Counted from the stretch's first letter, positions 52,323 to 61,612 are shown. The stretch is 64,000 nucleotides of DNA from Mucilaginibacter sp. KACC 22063 (GCF_028736115.1 NZ_CP117877.1:3906001-3970000); one strand, 5' to 3'. A program made the numbers and translations. Notes: generated by a model from the sequence alone, not told the origin.

Positions 52323-54019
52323 ACAAAAAGATAACCGACCTTACCGCCGTAAGCGAAGTTTACGGAAATGATGTAAGTATAATAGCCCGTAACGGCACCG
52401 ATTATCAATATAACTTTGCCAACTTGCTGCAATACATTCAGCAAAACTCGGTCAATGGCGCTACCATTTCCTTTGGCACAAATCTCCCGCAAAATAATAT
52501 TGGAAAAAACGGCGACCTCTTCCTTAACACTGCTGCCAATAACTTCGCTCAGAAAGTAAATGGGTCCTGGATAATACAGTATCAAATTAACACAGGCGGA
52601 TCTGGCAACTCGGTTCTGTATAACTTAGGTGCCCCGCAAGCTAACTTAGGTACTGAAAATGACACCTACATTAATACAGCAAACGGCATTTTTTATAAAA
52701 AAATAAATGGTAGCTGGAACCAGGTCTTTTCGATGCAAACAGGACCATCTGGCCCACCCGGGCCTAAAGGAGATACCGGTGCAAATGGCATTGATGGCAA
52801 TAGTTTGCTAAATGGCGAGGGCGACCCGTCAAACATCACTTTAGGAAAGGATGGAGATTTTTATCTCAATACTGTTTCCTGGAAAATATTTGGCCCTAAA
52901 AAAGGTGGCAACTGGGGCAATGGCGTGTTGCTTGATATTGATACATCAGCGTTTGCAACGGTATCAGACCTTCAGACTAAAGTTGACAAAGTACTTGGCA
53001 AACAACTGACAGATGTTAACTTTTCTGCAGAGGATAAGATCAAGCTCGACAAACTAATTGACAGGTATAAGGGAAAATACTTATCTCTTGCGTCCTTACA
53101 GCAAACAGTTACAGATGCCTCTGCCGGTGATTATGCTATTGTTACAGGTAATCCCGACGATCAGGAATATATCTGGGATAGCGACAATCATACATGGGTG
53201 CTTACCCAGGACGTTCCTGCATCAACGTTTGGACAGCTTGGCGGCAGCCCAACAGACAACATTGCACTTAGTTCACTCATCACTAATATCAATACCGGCA
53301 TAAATAATAACACAACAGATATTAGCCTTGTGAAAGCTGCGCTGGTAATTCATCCTGTTTATAAAATACCGGCAGCTGTATTAAGTTCACCTCAGGCCGG
53401 TAACAAATACGAGGTTGGTTCACAAGTGAGCGTAACTTTAGACCTTTCTTATCAGCAAAACGACGGCGGACCTGCATCAGGTTTCGCTATCAATAAGAAT
53501 AGCAGTAATGCAGCCAATCAAAACAGCTTCTCGGAAAGTATTATTATGGGAATATCTCCCATATCTTATCAGGGAGTTATTGCTTATAATACAGGACCTG
53601 TAAAGGCAAATAACTTTGGTGATACAGACCCTACAGGACAAATACAATCGGGAAATATATCTTCAAATACAATAAGCTTTCAGGGATATTATGCTATGCG
53701 TTATGGCTCAGTAACAACTGCAATAAACACGAGCGATAGTATACGTAGTCTACAAGGACAACTTACGATTACTGGCAACACTTTTACAATAAATACAGGC
53801 AGCACCAACAAAATATTCCAGTTCTGGATACCTAGTACCAAAACACTCATTAGCGTAATTGACCAGGACGCGCTGAATGCAAATATCACTTCAAGCTACG
53901 CTGTATCAGACTTGCAGGTGAATGATGCCGGACAAAATCCAGTACCAGGCAAGCTTTATACCATGACGAACGCGATCCCATATTCAAGCAATCACAGGCA
54001 TTTAATAACAGTAAACTAA
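52313..54019 (+). CDS. Tail fibre protein with collagen-like segment
   Basis: This 568-aa protein has three related units G(K/T)xGDxYxNT...G(S)W at about 55-215 and a short collagen repeat GPSGPPGPKGDTGANG (about 144-159). A module at about 220-335 (QLTDVNFSAEDKIKLDKLID, DQEYIWDSDNHTW, ASTFGQLGGSPTDN) recurs twice in the next fibre gene. The C-terminal beta-rich domain (about 340-568) would be the receptor-binding or trimer part. Confidence 0.85.
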   Translation: MAIDKKITDLTAVSEVYGNDVSIIARNGTDYQYNFANLLQYIQQNSVNGATISFGTNLPQNNIGKNGDLFLNTAANNFAQKVNGSWIIQYQINTGGSGNSVLYNLGAPQANLGTENDTYINTANGIFYKKINGSWNQVFSMQTGPSGPPGPKGDTGANGIDGNSLLNGEGDPSNITLGKDGDFYLNTVSWKIFGPKKGGNWGNGVLLDIDTSAFATVSDLQTKVDKVLGKQLTDVNFSAEDKIKLDKLIDRYKGKYLSLASLQQTVTDASAGDYAIVTGNPDDQEYIWDSDNHTWVLTQDVPASTFGQLGGSPTDNIALSSLITNINTGINNNTTDISLVKAALVIHPVYKIPAAVLSSPQAGNKYEVGSQVSVTLDLSYQQNDGGPASGFAINKNSSNAANQNSFSESIIMGISPISYQGVIAYNTGPVKANNFGDTDPTGQIQSGNISSNTISFQGYYAMRYGSVTTAINTSDSIRSLQGQLTITGNTFTINTGSTNKIFQFWIPSTKTLISVIDQDALNANITSSYAVSDLQVNDAGQNPVPGKLYTMTNAIPYSSNHRHLITVN

Positions 54020-54021
54020 TT

Positions 54022-56181
54022 ATGGCAACAAACAATTTAGAACTACCAGGTGGGATAAAACCGATCAATGCCGTGCCTGTTGATGCTTATTATGGCCCAT
54101 ATGCAAACGCCGCTGAAGCCTGTAACGCAGTACCGATAAGTGTAAGATCAAGAGGTATCAGAAAAGTGGGCATTATTCAACCCGATGGCAGTGTGCTCGA
54201 CTACTGGTGGCCGGGTGATCAAAATGATGCTGGTTTAGTTCCGTATTCTCCAGACTTGAGTGGCAAGGTTGATAAGAACGGCAATAAACAATTAAGTGAT
54301 GAAAACTATAGCACAGCCGAAAAGATCAAGCTGGCTAACCTTGTTGATTATTATAAAGGCAAATATGCAAGCCTAAGCGCATTACAAACAGCTTTACCTA
54401 CCGGCGCCGACGGCCAATATGTTATTGTAGATGCAGGTAGCGGCAGCGATGCCCAAGAATATATTTGGGATAGCAGCGACAATACATGGAAGCTTACCAC
54501 CAACATACCGGCATCAACCTTTTCTGCGTTGGGTGGAGTACCTACCGACAATATAGCCTTAGGAGGAGTTATTAATAATATAAATACTGCTATAAATGGG
54601 AAAGCAAATCTTAATAGCGCGAATGCATTTTCAGGTTTGCAAACTTTTAATGATGGCGTTAATGTTCCTTTTGCGTCCGTAAGTGCAGGCAATGTTAATG
54701 CAATTACAATTGGTTCACTGGGTCGGAGTGTTTTAAGCCTTCCAGGTAACATTAGTTTAAATCTGGCAAACAACTCTGTTATATTTTTCGATAGCAATGG
54801 CGGAACAATTACTGTAAGCAGCATTAGCGCGTTTTCTACAGACCTGCCTTATCAATTTATATATTTTGCAAATAAAGGCTTATATGATGTTGTATTTAAA
54901 TCTGGCTCTACAATCAAAACGCCCAGCGGCAATGACTTTGTGCTTAAATCCGGCAACTCAGTAACGGGTATAGCATCTTCATCTGATCCGCAAGCGCTCT
55001 TTATCATGAGTTCATCAGATACCAATTATACTCAGGCCGAAAAAGATAAATTAGCCAATTTTCCAGCTCATTTTAAAGGAAAATTTACAACCTTAACAAA
55101 CGCACCTGCAACAGGAGAAGATGGAGATTACATCTACATAGACGCAGGCACCGGATCCAATGCTCTGGAATATATCTGGGATAGCAGTGACAATAAATGG
55201 ACACCAAGCTCAAATACAGGCGCTTCAGGCTTCGGTCAGTTATCCGGTGCGCCTACAGACAACGCTTCGCTGGCGGGCATTCTAAATGCAAAAGTAGACA
55301 AAGCTACAGGCATGGGTTTGAGTACTAACGACTTTACCAATACTTTACTTAACAAATTAAATGGGATAGCCGCCGGAGCAACTGCAAATACAAAAGCAGA
55401 CTACATAACTGTAAATAATGGCACCGACGACAACGGATACATAACATCTCTTGCTCTTGCCAATTACTTGCGAAGCTATGGTATTAAAATGGCAGGTATA
55501 GATATACAAGCATTTGATGGTCAGCAGCAACGCGGTATTACTTGGGCGGCTAATACAGATTATGGAAAGATTTTTTTCCATAGTACAGGTGATGGGCAAT
55601 CGCAGCTTATTCTGATGGCCGGTGATAACGGCACTCAGGCCGACGGTGGGTCTACATCAGGCTGGTTATTTGTAAAGGATGTTATTACTGAATCATCCAT
55701 GCCAAATGGCACCGTTATAGGTAATACCACCATCCAAAACATTGCAAAGGGTGATCAACGGCTGAAAGTTTTAGAACTTAACATTGACAATTTCAAATAC
55801 CTGGGTTGGGATGTATGGCATTCTGGCAATATTAATAAACTAAAAGACGCTATAAGCTATTCGTCCGCAGGCGGAACACCACAAAAAGCCAACAGATCAA
55901 TGCCGGCGCTGGCAACAACTACAGACAACCAGCTTGCCTGCAATACCGGTCTTTCTGTAATACCTACAAATAAAGGCTATGTAGCCGTACAGGTGAACGG
56001 TATTGGCGTTCCCGTTGGGGATGGTGTAAAAACGGACGCCTGCTATTTTAGTGCCGACAATGGATCAACTGCACGGGCAATCAATCTGATTCAAAACAAT
56101 GACAAACTATACTGGAACGGCTCAATAGCTGGTTATCAGTTAGAAACTACAGACCTTATAGATTTTATTTACAATGGCTAA
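54022..56181 (+). CDS. Tail fibre protein with repeated module
   Basis: This 719-aa protein carries two copies of the module found in the preceding fibre: KQLSDENYSTAEKIKLANLV...QEYIWDSSDNTWKL...STFSALGGVPTDN (about 85-190) and TQAEKDKLANFPAHFKGKF...LEYIWDSSDNKWTP...FGQLSGAPTDN (about 335-415). A beta-helix-like stretch lies between. The C-terminal 300 residues include a GITWAANTDYGKIFFHSTGD receptor-like region. It starts 2 bp after the first fibre and overlaps the next gene by 8 bp. Confidence 0.83.
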   Translation: MATNNLELPGGIKPINAVPVDAYYGPYANAAEACNAVPISVRSRGIRKVGIIQPDGSVLDYWWPGDQNDAGLVPYSPDLSGKVDKNGNKQLSDENYSTAEKIKLANLVDYYKGKYASLSALQTALPTGADGQYVIVDAGSGSDAQEYIWDSSDNTWKLTTNIPASTFSALGGVPTDNIALGGVINNINTAINGKANLNSANAFSGLQTFNDGVNVPFASVSAGNVNAITIGSLGRSVLSLPGNISLNLANNSVIFFDSNGGTITVSSISAFSTDLPYQFIYFANKGLYDVVFKSGSTIKTPSGNDFVLKSGNSVTGIASSSDPQALFIMSSSDTNYTQAEKDKLANFPAHFKGKFTTLTNAPATGEDGDYIYIDAGTGSNALEYIWDSSDNKWTPSSNTGASGFGQLSGAPTDNASLAGILNAKVDKATGMGLSTNDFTNTLLNKLNGIAAGATANTKADYITVNNGTDDNGYITSLALANYLRSYGIKMAGIDIQAFDGQQQRGITWAANTDYGKIFFHSTGDGQSQLILMAGDNGTQADGGSTSGWLFVKDVITESSMPNGTVIGNTTIQNIAKGDQRLKVLELNIDNFKYLGWDVWHSGNINKLKDAISYSSAGGTPQKANRSMPALATTTDNQLACNTGLSVIPTNKGYVAVQVNGIGVPVGDGVKTDACYFSADNGSTARAINLIQNNDKLYWNGSIAGYQLETTDLIDFIYNG

Positions 56182-56692
56182 CGGAACAAGAGGACAAATA
56201 GGAACTAAACAGATCAGAGACTTTACAATAAGCGTTAATGCTTTGATTACAGCTTTAAAAACAAGCACAGCAAACACCTGGCTGTTAAGGCAAACATATA
56301 ATTTATTGAGGCTAACTCCATCGTCTACTAATAACACACCAACCCAGGGAGACATATGGTACGATTCGTTAGCCAACATCAACCTACAGGAAGCAGGCTA
56401 TACCAACACGCTCCTTAAAAGGCAGGGAAATGCGGGTTGGGTTGGCTCTACCGTCCGTATGATTTCTGTAGGCACAACAGGGGACTTCGGTGCCACTAAC
56501 GACGTGGTTGATGGTTATGTAAATGATGCCGATGTGCAGGCAGCTATTACAGGCGCAACTTTTACAAATGGCCGGGCAAGTGTCACCCCGGCAAATAACA
56601 AAACCCTTTACCAGGGACAAATTTATGCACCTGCCGGTTACCTGTATTTCGCTTTACAAGACAATGTGGCAGGTAGAATTCAATTAAGCTGA
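56174..56692 (+). CDS. Tail fibre-associated protein
   Basis: This 172-aa protein begins MANGTRGQIGTKQIRDFTIS and has a short oligomerisation-like helix, then Gly/Thr/Asn-rich strands (GNAGWVGSTVRMISVGTTGD). Small size and place between fibre and receptor proteins suggest a fibre cap or connector. Overlaps both neighbours (8 bp and 1 bp). Confidence 0.65.
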   Translation: MANGTRGQIGTKQIRDFTISVNALITALKTSTANTWLLRQTYNLLRLTPSSTNNTPTQGDIWYDSLANINLQEAGYTNTLLKRQGNAGWVGSTVRMISVGTTGDFGATNDVVDGYVNDADVQAAITGATFTNGRASVTPANNKTLYQGQIYAPAGYLYFALQDNVAGRIQLS

Positions 56693-57978
56693 TGGTAAGA
56701 ACATTTAATAATAAACTGGTCACATACAGTAATCGTGTGCTAACCACATCCGGAGTTATATCATTTCTAGTTAATGGAAGTAATTTTGCAAGTTTTGGTG
56801 TATCTTTCTCAAGTTCCTCATCTATATTCATTGATTTTAGTGATGGGACAGGATTCCATCAGTATGAGGGAAATGCTAGCAATTCATTTAGAGTTGGCTT
56901 TCAATTATCAGCTACCCCAGGAGCGTATGTTTATAACTATACAGATGGTAAACCATCCTCTTATACAAGAAATATTAAAGTTATCATTCCTGAAAAAGAT
57001 AAAGTTACTTCTATTAATGTTAATGATTTTGCTAGAGCTGGTCTGATTGCGTCTGTATTAAACCAAACTTTAAAAATAAGATTCAATGAACTTCAAAACT
57101 TAAACACTATTAACATTAGCCAGACTTATTTACTTGATTTTGATGATAGCTTTTTAAATAATAATTCTATAAAATCTCTGATATTTAACACTAATTCCTT
57201 TTATAAAACTAGTAAATATTCCGGCATAATACCAATAACAGTTCTAACAAAAAAACAATATAATTCTTTGACTTATTCAACATCCTTAGGTGGTATTGAT
57301 TTTTCCATAAGCAACCTTGACAAGATCATTAATTTAAAAGACACACTTACAACATTATCATTAGCGGCATGTAATCTTAGTGATACTAATGGTAATAATG
57401 GCCCCCTACCTGACAATTTCTCGCAATTAAAAATCGCCTCATTATATTTAATAAGGAATAATTATACTAAACCACCTTCTATCTTAAACAGCATTCCTAC
57501 AATCCAAAATTTCTTTGGTGGAGGTGTAAGTATAACAGATTGGGGAGATTTAAGCGGCCTTGTTAATCTTGTTAACTTTACAATGGATGAATGCCGTAAT
57601 GCTCCTGCTTATTGTCCAGCTTATGTTACTAATTGGCCTAAACTTCGAATATTAAGATTTGTCAGCTTTAGTAAGGGTGGATCTGGTGGTGACAATACCA
57701 GTAATCCTGCCAGGTTAGATGCATTAATAAGTTCCATTTATAATATTTGGGACAAAAATGCGCCTAAAACTGGAAGCAACAATATCCAGTACAGAGGCGT
57801 ACAATTATTTTTTGCAGCAGGTGAAGCGCTAACACAATCTGATGCGCCTGGGGGAACTTATCAACAGCCGAATGACTACGTTGCTGGCAGCAGCAATGGA
57901 ACGCCTGTTAGTGCACGTGAAATGCTTTGGGTATTGGCTAATCAATATTCTTGTACAGTAATTTATAATAATTTATAG
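56692..57978 (+). CDS. LRR-like phage tip protein, AT-rich
   Basis: This 428-aa protein has an N-terminal beta domain (1-110), then leucine-rich-repeat-like units (DTLTTLSLAACNLSD, LKIASLYLIRNNYTKPPSIL, LVNLVNFTMDECRNAP, WPKLRILRFVSFSKGG, about 220-335) and a helical end. LRR and adhesin-like tips are candidate receptor binders. The DNA is visibly more AT-rich than the other phage genes, suggesting a separate origin. It overlaps the previous stop by 1 bp and is the last phage gene. Confidence 0.7.
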   Translation: MVRTFNNKLVTYSNRVLTTSGVISFLVNGSNFASFGVSFSSSSSIFIDFSDGTGFHQYEGNASNSFRVGFQLSATPGAYVYNYTDGKPSSYTRNIKVIIPEKDKVTSINVNDFARAGLIASVLNQTLKIRFNELQNLNTINISQTYLLDFDDSFLNNNSIKSLIFNTNSFYKTSKYSGIIPITVLTKKQYNSLTYSTSLGGIDFSISNLDKIINLKDTLTTLSLAACNLSDTNGNNGPLPDNFSQLKIASLYLIRNNYTKPPSILNSIPTIQNFFGGGVSITDWGDLSGLVNLVNFTMDECRNAPAYCPAYVTNWPKLRILRFVSFSKGGSGGDNTSNPARLDALISSIYNIWDKNAPKTGSNNIQYRGVQLFFAAGEALTQSDAPGGTYQQPNDYVAGSSNGTPVSAREMLWVLANQYSCTVIYNNL

Positions 57979-58067
57979 AATGTGATATCTTCTTTTAATT
58001 TCAGCTAAAATTAGTATTGTATTTGTTTAAAGCAGGAGTGCTATAGTGTATAGAACCTAACTTTGGG

Positions 58068-58151
58068 TGCCCAGAACGAGATTCGAACTCGTACATTCGA
58101 ATGAATGCCACCCCCTCAAGATGGTGCGTCTACCAATTTCGCCACCTGGGC
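58068..58151 (-). tRNA. tRNA-Leu (anticodon GAG)
   Basis: 84-nt minus-strand tRNA with long variable arm. Acceptor GCCCAGG pairs with the 3' strand. Anticodon stem CCATC/GGTGG with loop TTGAGGG gives GAG. T loop TTCGAAT. CCA not encoded. Confidence 0.93.
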
Positions 58152-58175
58152 TGCAAGTATATTTGTTTGATTAAG

Positions 58176-58259
58176 TGCCCAGGGAGAGACTCGAACTCTC
58201 AAGAGACAATTCTCAACGGCTTCTGAGACCGCAACGTTTACCAATTTCGCCACCTGGGC
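58176..58259 (-). tRNA. tRNA-Leu (anticodon CAG)
   Basis: 84-nt minus-strand tRNA with the same acceptor ends as the GAG copy. The anticodon loop CTCAGAA gives CAG. It lies 24 bp from the other tRNA-Leu, so both probably share a transcript. Confidence 0.93.
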
Positions 58260-58549
58260 TGTTAGACCTTAAATCAAACAGGGGCACAAATATAACTTTT
58301 CTGATCAAAATTCATGATTAAATACAAACTCAATTAAAAATTAATTATGCCTGTCGAGACAAGCCTCTTACGTACAATTAATAAAATCTCTATTTCGAGG
58401 TTAATTCATGGAAGTTGCTGTACTTGAACCTGAATTTACAAAAAGCTTTAAATGTATCTGCCGCTTTAATAATGCCACGCATGAGGTGTACACTGGCATA
58501 ACGTTTTGGCCGGTATCTTGAAGATATAAATACTGCTACAAATCATCAT
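58260..58549. other. Spacer without a supported gene
   Basis: AT-rich and non-repetitive. A 37-codon plus-strand frame (58408-58521, start ATG) is present but has no family support. It ends at the terminator of the response regulator. Confidence 0.5.
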
Positions 58550-58585
58550 AAACAAGCAAGGGGCTTAAAAGCCCCTTGCTTGTTT
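58550..58585 (-). terminator. Terminator of the response regulator
   Basis: Perfect arms AAACAAGCAAGGGGC / GCCCCTTGCTTGTTT around TTAAAA. Confidence 0.85.
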
Positions 58586-58600
58586 ATGAACACTTATTAT

Positions 58601-58963
58601 TTATGAAGCCATCAGGTAACCGATCTTATTTGCAAAATCCTGGTTATCCATTGATTTGATGTAGACTGATTCGCCTTCATCATTATTAATAACTTTGTTA
58701 TAATTAGCGGCTACTACAATTACCGGTATATGTTTAAGATCATCGCTTTGTTTAATAAACTGGTAGATCTCATCTGCGCTGTCGTTAGCTAAAACATAAT
58801 CCAGCAGTATCAGATCCGGTTTGTATGTTTTTGCAATCTTATATACATCAGACGGATCGGACGTGATATGCATATCCGAATAACCGTAAAACATAATTTC
58901 ATGCGCAAGATTGAGAATGTCGTGGCCTCTATCGAGCAGTAACATCTTCTTATTCATATCCAT
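58601..58963 (-). CDS. Stand-alone response regulator receiver, divergent
   Basis: This 120-aa CheY-like protein has an N-terminal LLLDRGHD with only one acidic residue where two usually bind metal. The phospho-acceptor Asp is in LILLDYVLA (about 55), the Ser/Thr position is replaced by Ala (VVAANYN), and Lys is kept in VYIKSMD. Reduced metal site and missing Thr/Ser suggest an atypical or weakly switching receiver. It resembles the receiver at 34.1 kb (KPDLIL(I/L)D, IPVI). Confidence 0.8.
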   Translation of the reverse strand: MDMNKKMLLLDRGHDILNLAHEIMFYGYSDMHITSDPSDVYKIAKTYKPDLILLDYVLANDSADEIYQFIKQSDDLKHIPVIVVAANYNKVINNDEGESVYIKSMDNQDFANKIGYLMAS

Positions 58964-59150
58964 GTGGCAAAGGTTAACCTAAAAAATTAATTTTTAATGA
59001 AGATTGATTATACATTATATATACGTTTTTTAGTGGCCTTACGATACATGAGCATTATTTAAAGAAGTATAAAATATTAATATTTAACATTTACAAAATC
59101 ACAAGCATTTAAAAATCAGATCTTTATAAGTATCATCATATTTCATATTT

Positions 59151-59188
59151 AACAATTAAGGCCATTCTTTTGGATGGCCTTAATTGTT
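59151..59188. terminator. Terminator after the GH18 gene
   Basis: 17-bp arms AACAATTAAGGCCATTC / GGATGGCCTTAATTGTT (one G-U) around TTTT. Confidence 0.88.
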
Positions 59189-59205
59189 ATGTAATATTAT
59201 TGTAA

Positions 59206-60360
59206 TTAAAGGTCTTTATTAATCTCCTTCAGTAAATATTCCTTGCGGTCTTCAATGTATTCCCAAAACATTACCCCGGCTAATCCATACTTTTTAACAT
59301 AGTCACACTTGTTTTTCACCGACCATTCGTCGTCGTATGAGATAAACTGCATGGTATTAGGATTAAATAATATAGGTGCTTTAGCATCTTCGTCACGGTA
59401 ATATTTAAAGCCGTTTCTGTTGGTTAAACTATCTTTGATATACGTATACCCACCCGCCGGCATGCGATCGGTACGTTTCATTCCCAAACCATGATTAGTG
59501 CTATCTGTCACCCTTGCTGAGCGGCCGTAGAAGGCAACGCCCATCACCAGTTTATTTGCCGGTACGCCCTCAGCTTCAAAAGCATGCACAGCCTGGTCGG
59601 CATCATCGCGGTTAAAGTATTTTTTTGAGGCATATAAATTCGTATGATGCACCGCTATACCCAGGCTATCCTGAAAGTAATCATAACTCATCAGGCTAAC
59701 ATAATCGAGCGAACGTGCTACCTTCCCCATTTCCGTATTCTTTAAGAAACGTTTAAATCCACCCACTGCTGTGGTAAGAAACATTTTTCTGCCTTTTTCT
59801 TTTTGTACGGTATTTAAATCCCTGCGCAAAGCTTCAAACATCAAAGTATAATTCTGCTTATCTTCCTTACGGAACACGTTACCCGCACCAATATCATTTG
59901 GGTATTCCCAATCGATATCCACGCCATCCAGATCATATTTCCGTACAATATCTACGGCACTTGCCGCAAAAGCTTCACGGGCAGTGTCAGTTAATACTGC
60001 ATCTGAAAAATTACCGCTCCATCCCCAACCACCAATAGAAATAAGAATCTTCAGATCAGGGTTCTTTTTCTTTAAACTGTTCAGGTACCTGAAATTTGCA
60101 GTATCAGTTTTAGGTGTTTGTAACCAGGCGCGATTGTTCTTGATATTAACAAAGGCATAATTGATATGCGTGAGTTTACTGGGATCGACGAGTGAGGTAT
60201 CAATCAACCCGTGATAACCGCCCACATATCCGATAATTACATATTTCTTCTTTTTATACTTATCTGCCTTGTGGCTGCCAATTGTAGCTGCCATCATAAA
60301 CGGGATACAGGCAATTAATCCTGCTATGGCTGTAGCCCTTAGTTTTTTAAACTGTAACAT
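59206..60360 (-). CDS. GH18 glycoside hydrolase (chitinase-like or endo-beta-N-acetylglucosaminidase-like)
   Basis: This 384-aa enzyme has an N-terminal hydrophobic export segment (about 8-25). The catalytic DxxDxDxE motif is intact in LDGVDIDWEYP (about 145-155). ISIGGWGWSGNFSD (about 106-119) and the C-terminal EYIEDRKEYLLKEI region complete the TIM barrel. It cleaves chitin or the GlcNAc-GlcNAc core of glycans. With DUF5009 and GH92 genes immediately upstream on the same strand, an N-glycan or mannoprotein substrate is plausible. Confidence 0.92.
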   Translation of the reverse strand: MLQFKKLRATAIAGLIACIPFMMAATIGSHKADKYKKKKYVIIGYVGGYHGLIDTSLVDPSKLTHINYAFVNIKNNRAWLQTPKTDTANFRYLNSLKKKNPDLKILISIGGWGWSGNFSDAVLTDTAREAFAASAVDIVRKYDLDGVDIDWEYPNDIGAGNVFRKEDKQNYTLMFEALRRDLNTVQKEKGRKMFLTTAVGGFKRFLKNTEMGKVARSLDYVSLMSYDYFQDSLGIAVHHTNLYASKKYFNRDDADQAVHAFEAEGVPANKLVMGVAFYGRSARVTDSTNHGLGMKRTDRMPAGGYTYIKDSLTNRNGFKYYRDEDAKAPILFNPNTMQFISYDDEWSVKNKCDYVKKYGLAGVMFWEYIEDRKEYLLKEINKDL

Positions 60361-60368
60361 ATATTAAG

Positions 60369-61544
60369 TTAAATTTTTAAGCGTAAATGTCTTTTGTCCA
60401 TCAACCCTGCAAGCCAGATCAGTAAGAATGAGATAAATACAGAACGTAATATTCCAGGTATGCCATTGTAAAACACTACCGGATACTTAACATGAAAAAG
60501 TTTTAAAAGATATACCTGGAAATAAGGCATCAGGTAACATGTAAGGGTGCTTGTACCCGCTGGCGCTATAAAAGCAAACCAATCCTTCTTTCCCTTCACA
60601 TCAATCAGGTAAATGAAAAACTCAAATGCCAGCGTGGTAATACCAATGCAAATCACGATCCAAGAAGGTGTAGAATGGATCTTAGATATCCCTTCAGTAT
60701 AAGGTCTTATAAACAAGCCGATCAGCAGTGTTGAAATTCCTATTGTGTTTAGCCACAACCATAAAGCGGATGATTTCCCAGCCTTAACCAAATATGCGAA
60801 TAATTGTGAAACCAACACACCGCCCAATACCAGGGCAACCGACGAACCATCGCCTACTACTGGAAGCTGTAATTTCACATGAGCAAAATGTATACTCGTG
60901 TTAAATGCTATAAAAATCATCCAGCACAAAGCCAGTACTAAGCCTTTTCCTTTTGAGAAATAAAAGATTAGGGCACATACCAGGTACGACCAGCCAATGA
61001 TACCTAATATCCCCCACCATGACGGGTGCATACCTGTAATTATATTTTCACCGCTGGTTTTATACAATATTGCCATTACAATCAATATCAGCACCCCGGC
61101 TATTTGTATGATATGCTTTTTAGTCTTAGCAAACGTTTCAGGATAATCAAGCCATATCATAAAGAAAGCAATCGTTACCAAAATTGCCCACACGGCTTTT
61201 GGTAGTATCGAAAACAACGAATTATACTCCTCCAGATTCACTTGGTAAAAGCCCATCACCAGTAGTGCCAAACTGCGGCTTAAAATGTAAAACACTATGC
61301 CTTTTGCAGAATCCCCTTTCTTTATCCGCGCATTAATGGCAAAAGGTAGCGATATGCCAACAATAAATAAAAACGCCGGAAAAATGGTGTCGGCAAAGCC
61401 TAGTGCATCCTGGCTGGCTTTAGCATGATCAATCCATTCCGGAATGTTTTTCACGTCACTTACATCGTTCACAAAGATCATCAGGAACATAGTGACCGCA
61501 CGCAGCACATCAATTGATAAAAGCCGCTTGGGTAGTTGCTGCAT
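60369..61544 (-). CDS. DUF5009 multi-pass membrane protein (acyltransferase-like)
   Basis: This 391-aa protein has about ten membrane helices. It starts LPKRLLSIDVLRAVTMFLMIFVND, a pattern shared by heparan-alpha-glucosaminide N-acetyltransferase (HGSNAT)-like proteins, then FADTIFPAFLFIVGISLPFAI. These transfer acetyl groups across the membrane to amino sugars in characterised relatives. It lies 8 bp upstream of GH18, so they are co-transcribed. Confidence 0.87.
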   Translation of the reverse strand: MQQLPKRLLSIDVLRAVTMFLMIFVNDVSDVKNIPEWIDHAKASQDALGFADTIFPAFLFIVGISLPFAINARIKKGDSAKGIVFYILSRSLALLVMGFYQVNLEEYNSLFSILPKAVWAILVTIAFFMIWLDYPETFAKTKKHIIQIAGVLILIVMAILYKTSGENIITGMHPSWWGILGIIGWSYLVCALIFYFSKGKGLVLALCWMIFIAFNTSIHFAHVKLQLPVVGDGSSVALVLGGVLVSQLFAYLVKAGKSSALWLWLNTIGISTLLIGLFIRPYTEGISKIHSTPSWIVICIGITTLAFEFFIYLIDVKGKKDWFAFIAPAGTSTLTCYLMPYFQVYLLKLFHVKYPVVFYNGIPGILRSVFISFLLIWLAGLMDKRHLRLKI

Positions 61545-61586
61545 TTATTATATGTTTTTATTACAGTTATAATTGGCCTTAACGAA

Positions 61587-61612
61587 AAGAACCCTGAAAT
61601 TTCAGGGTTCTT
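61587..61612 (-). terminator. Hairpin after the GH92 gene
   Basis: Perfect dyad AAGAACCCTGAAA / TTTCAGGGTTCTT. It lies 30 bp past the GH92 stop, so GH92 and the DUF5009-GH18 pair may be separate transcripts or attenuated. Confidence 0.78.

Larger units (their letters stand above)
34888..57978 (+). mobile_element. Compact prophage-like element (dsDNA tailed phage type)
   Basis: One block of phage genes: S24 repressor (minus strand), then a plus-strand late region with terminases, tail genes, tape measure, protease, capsid, portal, connector and tail fibres. No integrase, replication, holin or endolysin gene is recognised, and no direct repeat flanking the block was found by eye. Structural genes look intact, so the block may be a minimal or domesticated prophage, or lysis and integration functions may lie among the unknowns. 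Boundaries are those of the first and last phage-like genes. Confidence 0.88.

Noticed and set aside
34888..57978. Tailocin (headless particle) interpretation of the phage block
   Set aside because: Terminases, protease, major capsid and portal genes all look intact, so a DNA-packaging head is encoded.
58408..58521. 37-codon frame after the tRNA-Leu genes
   Set aside because: ATG start and clear stop exist, but there is no family resemblance, promoter or neighbour logic; chance ORF in a spacer is likely.
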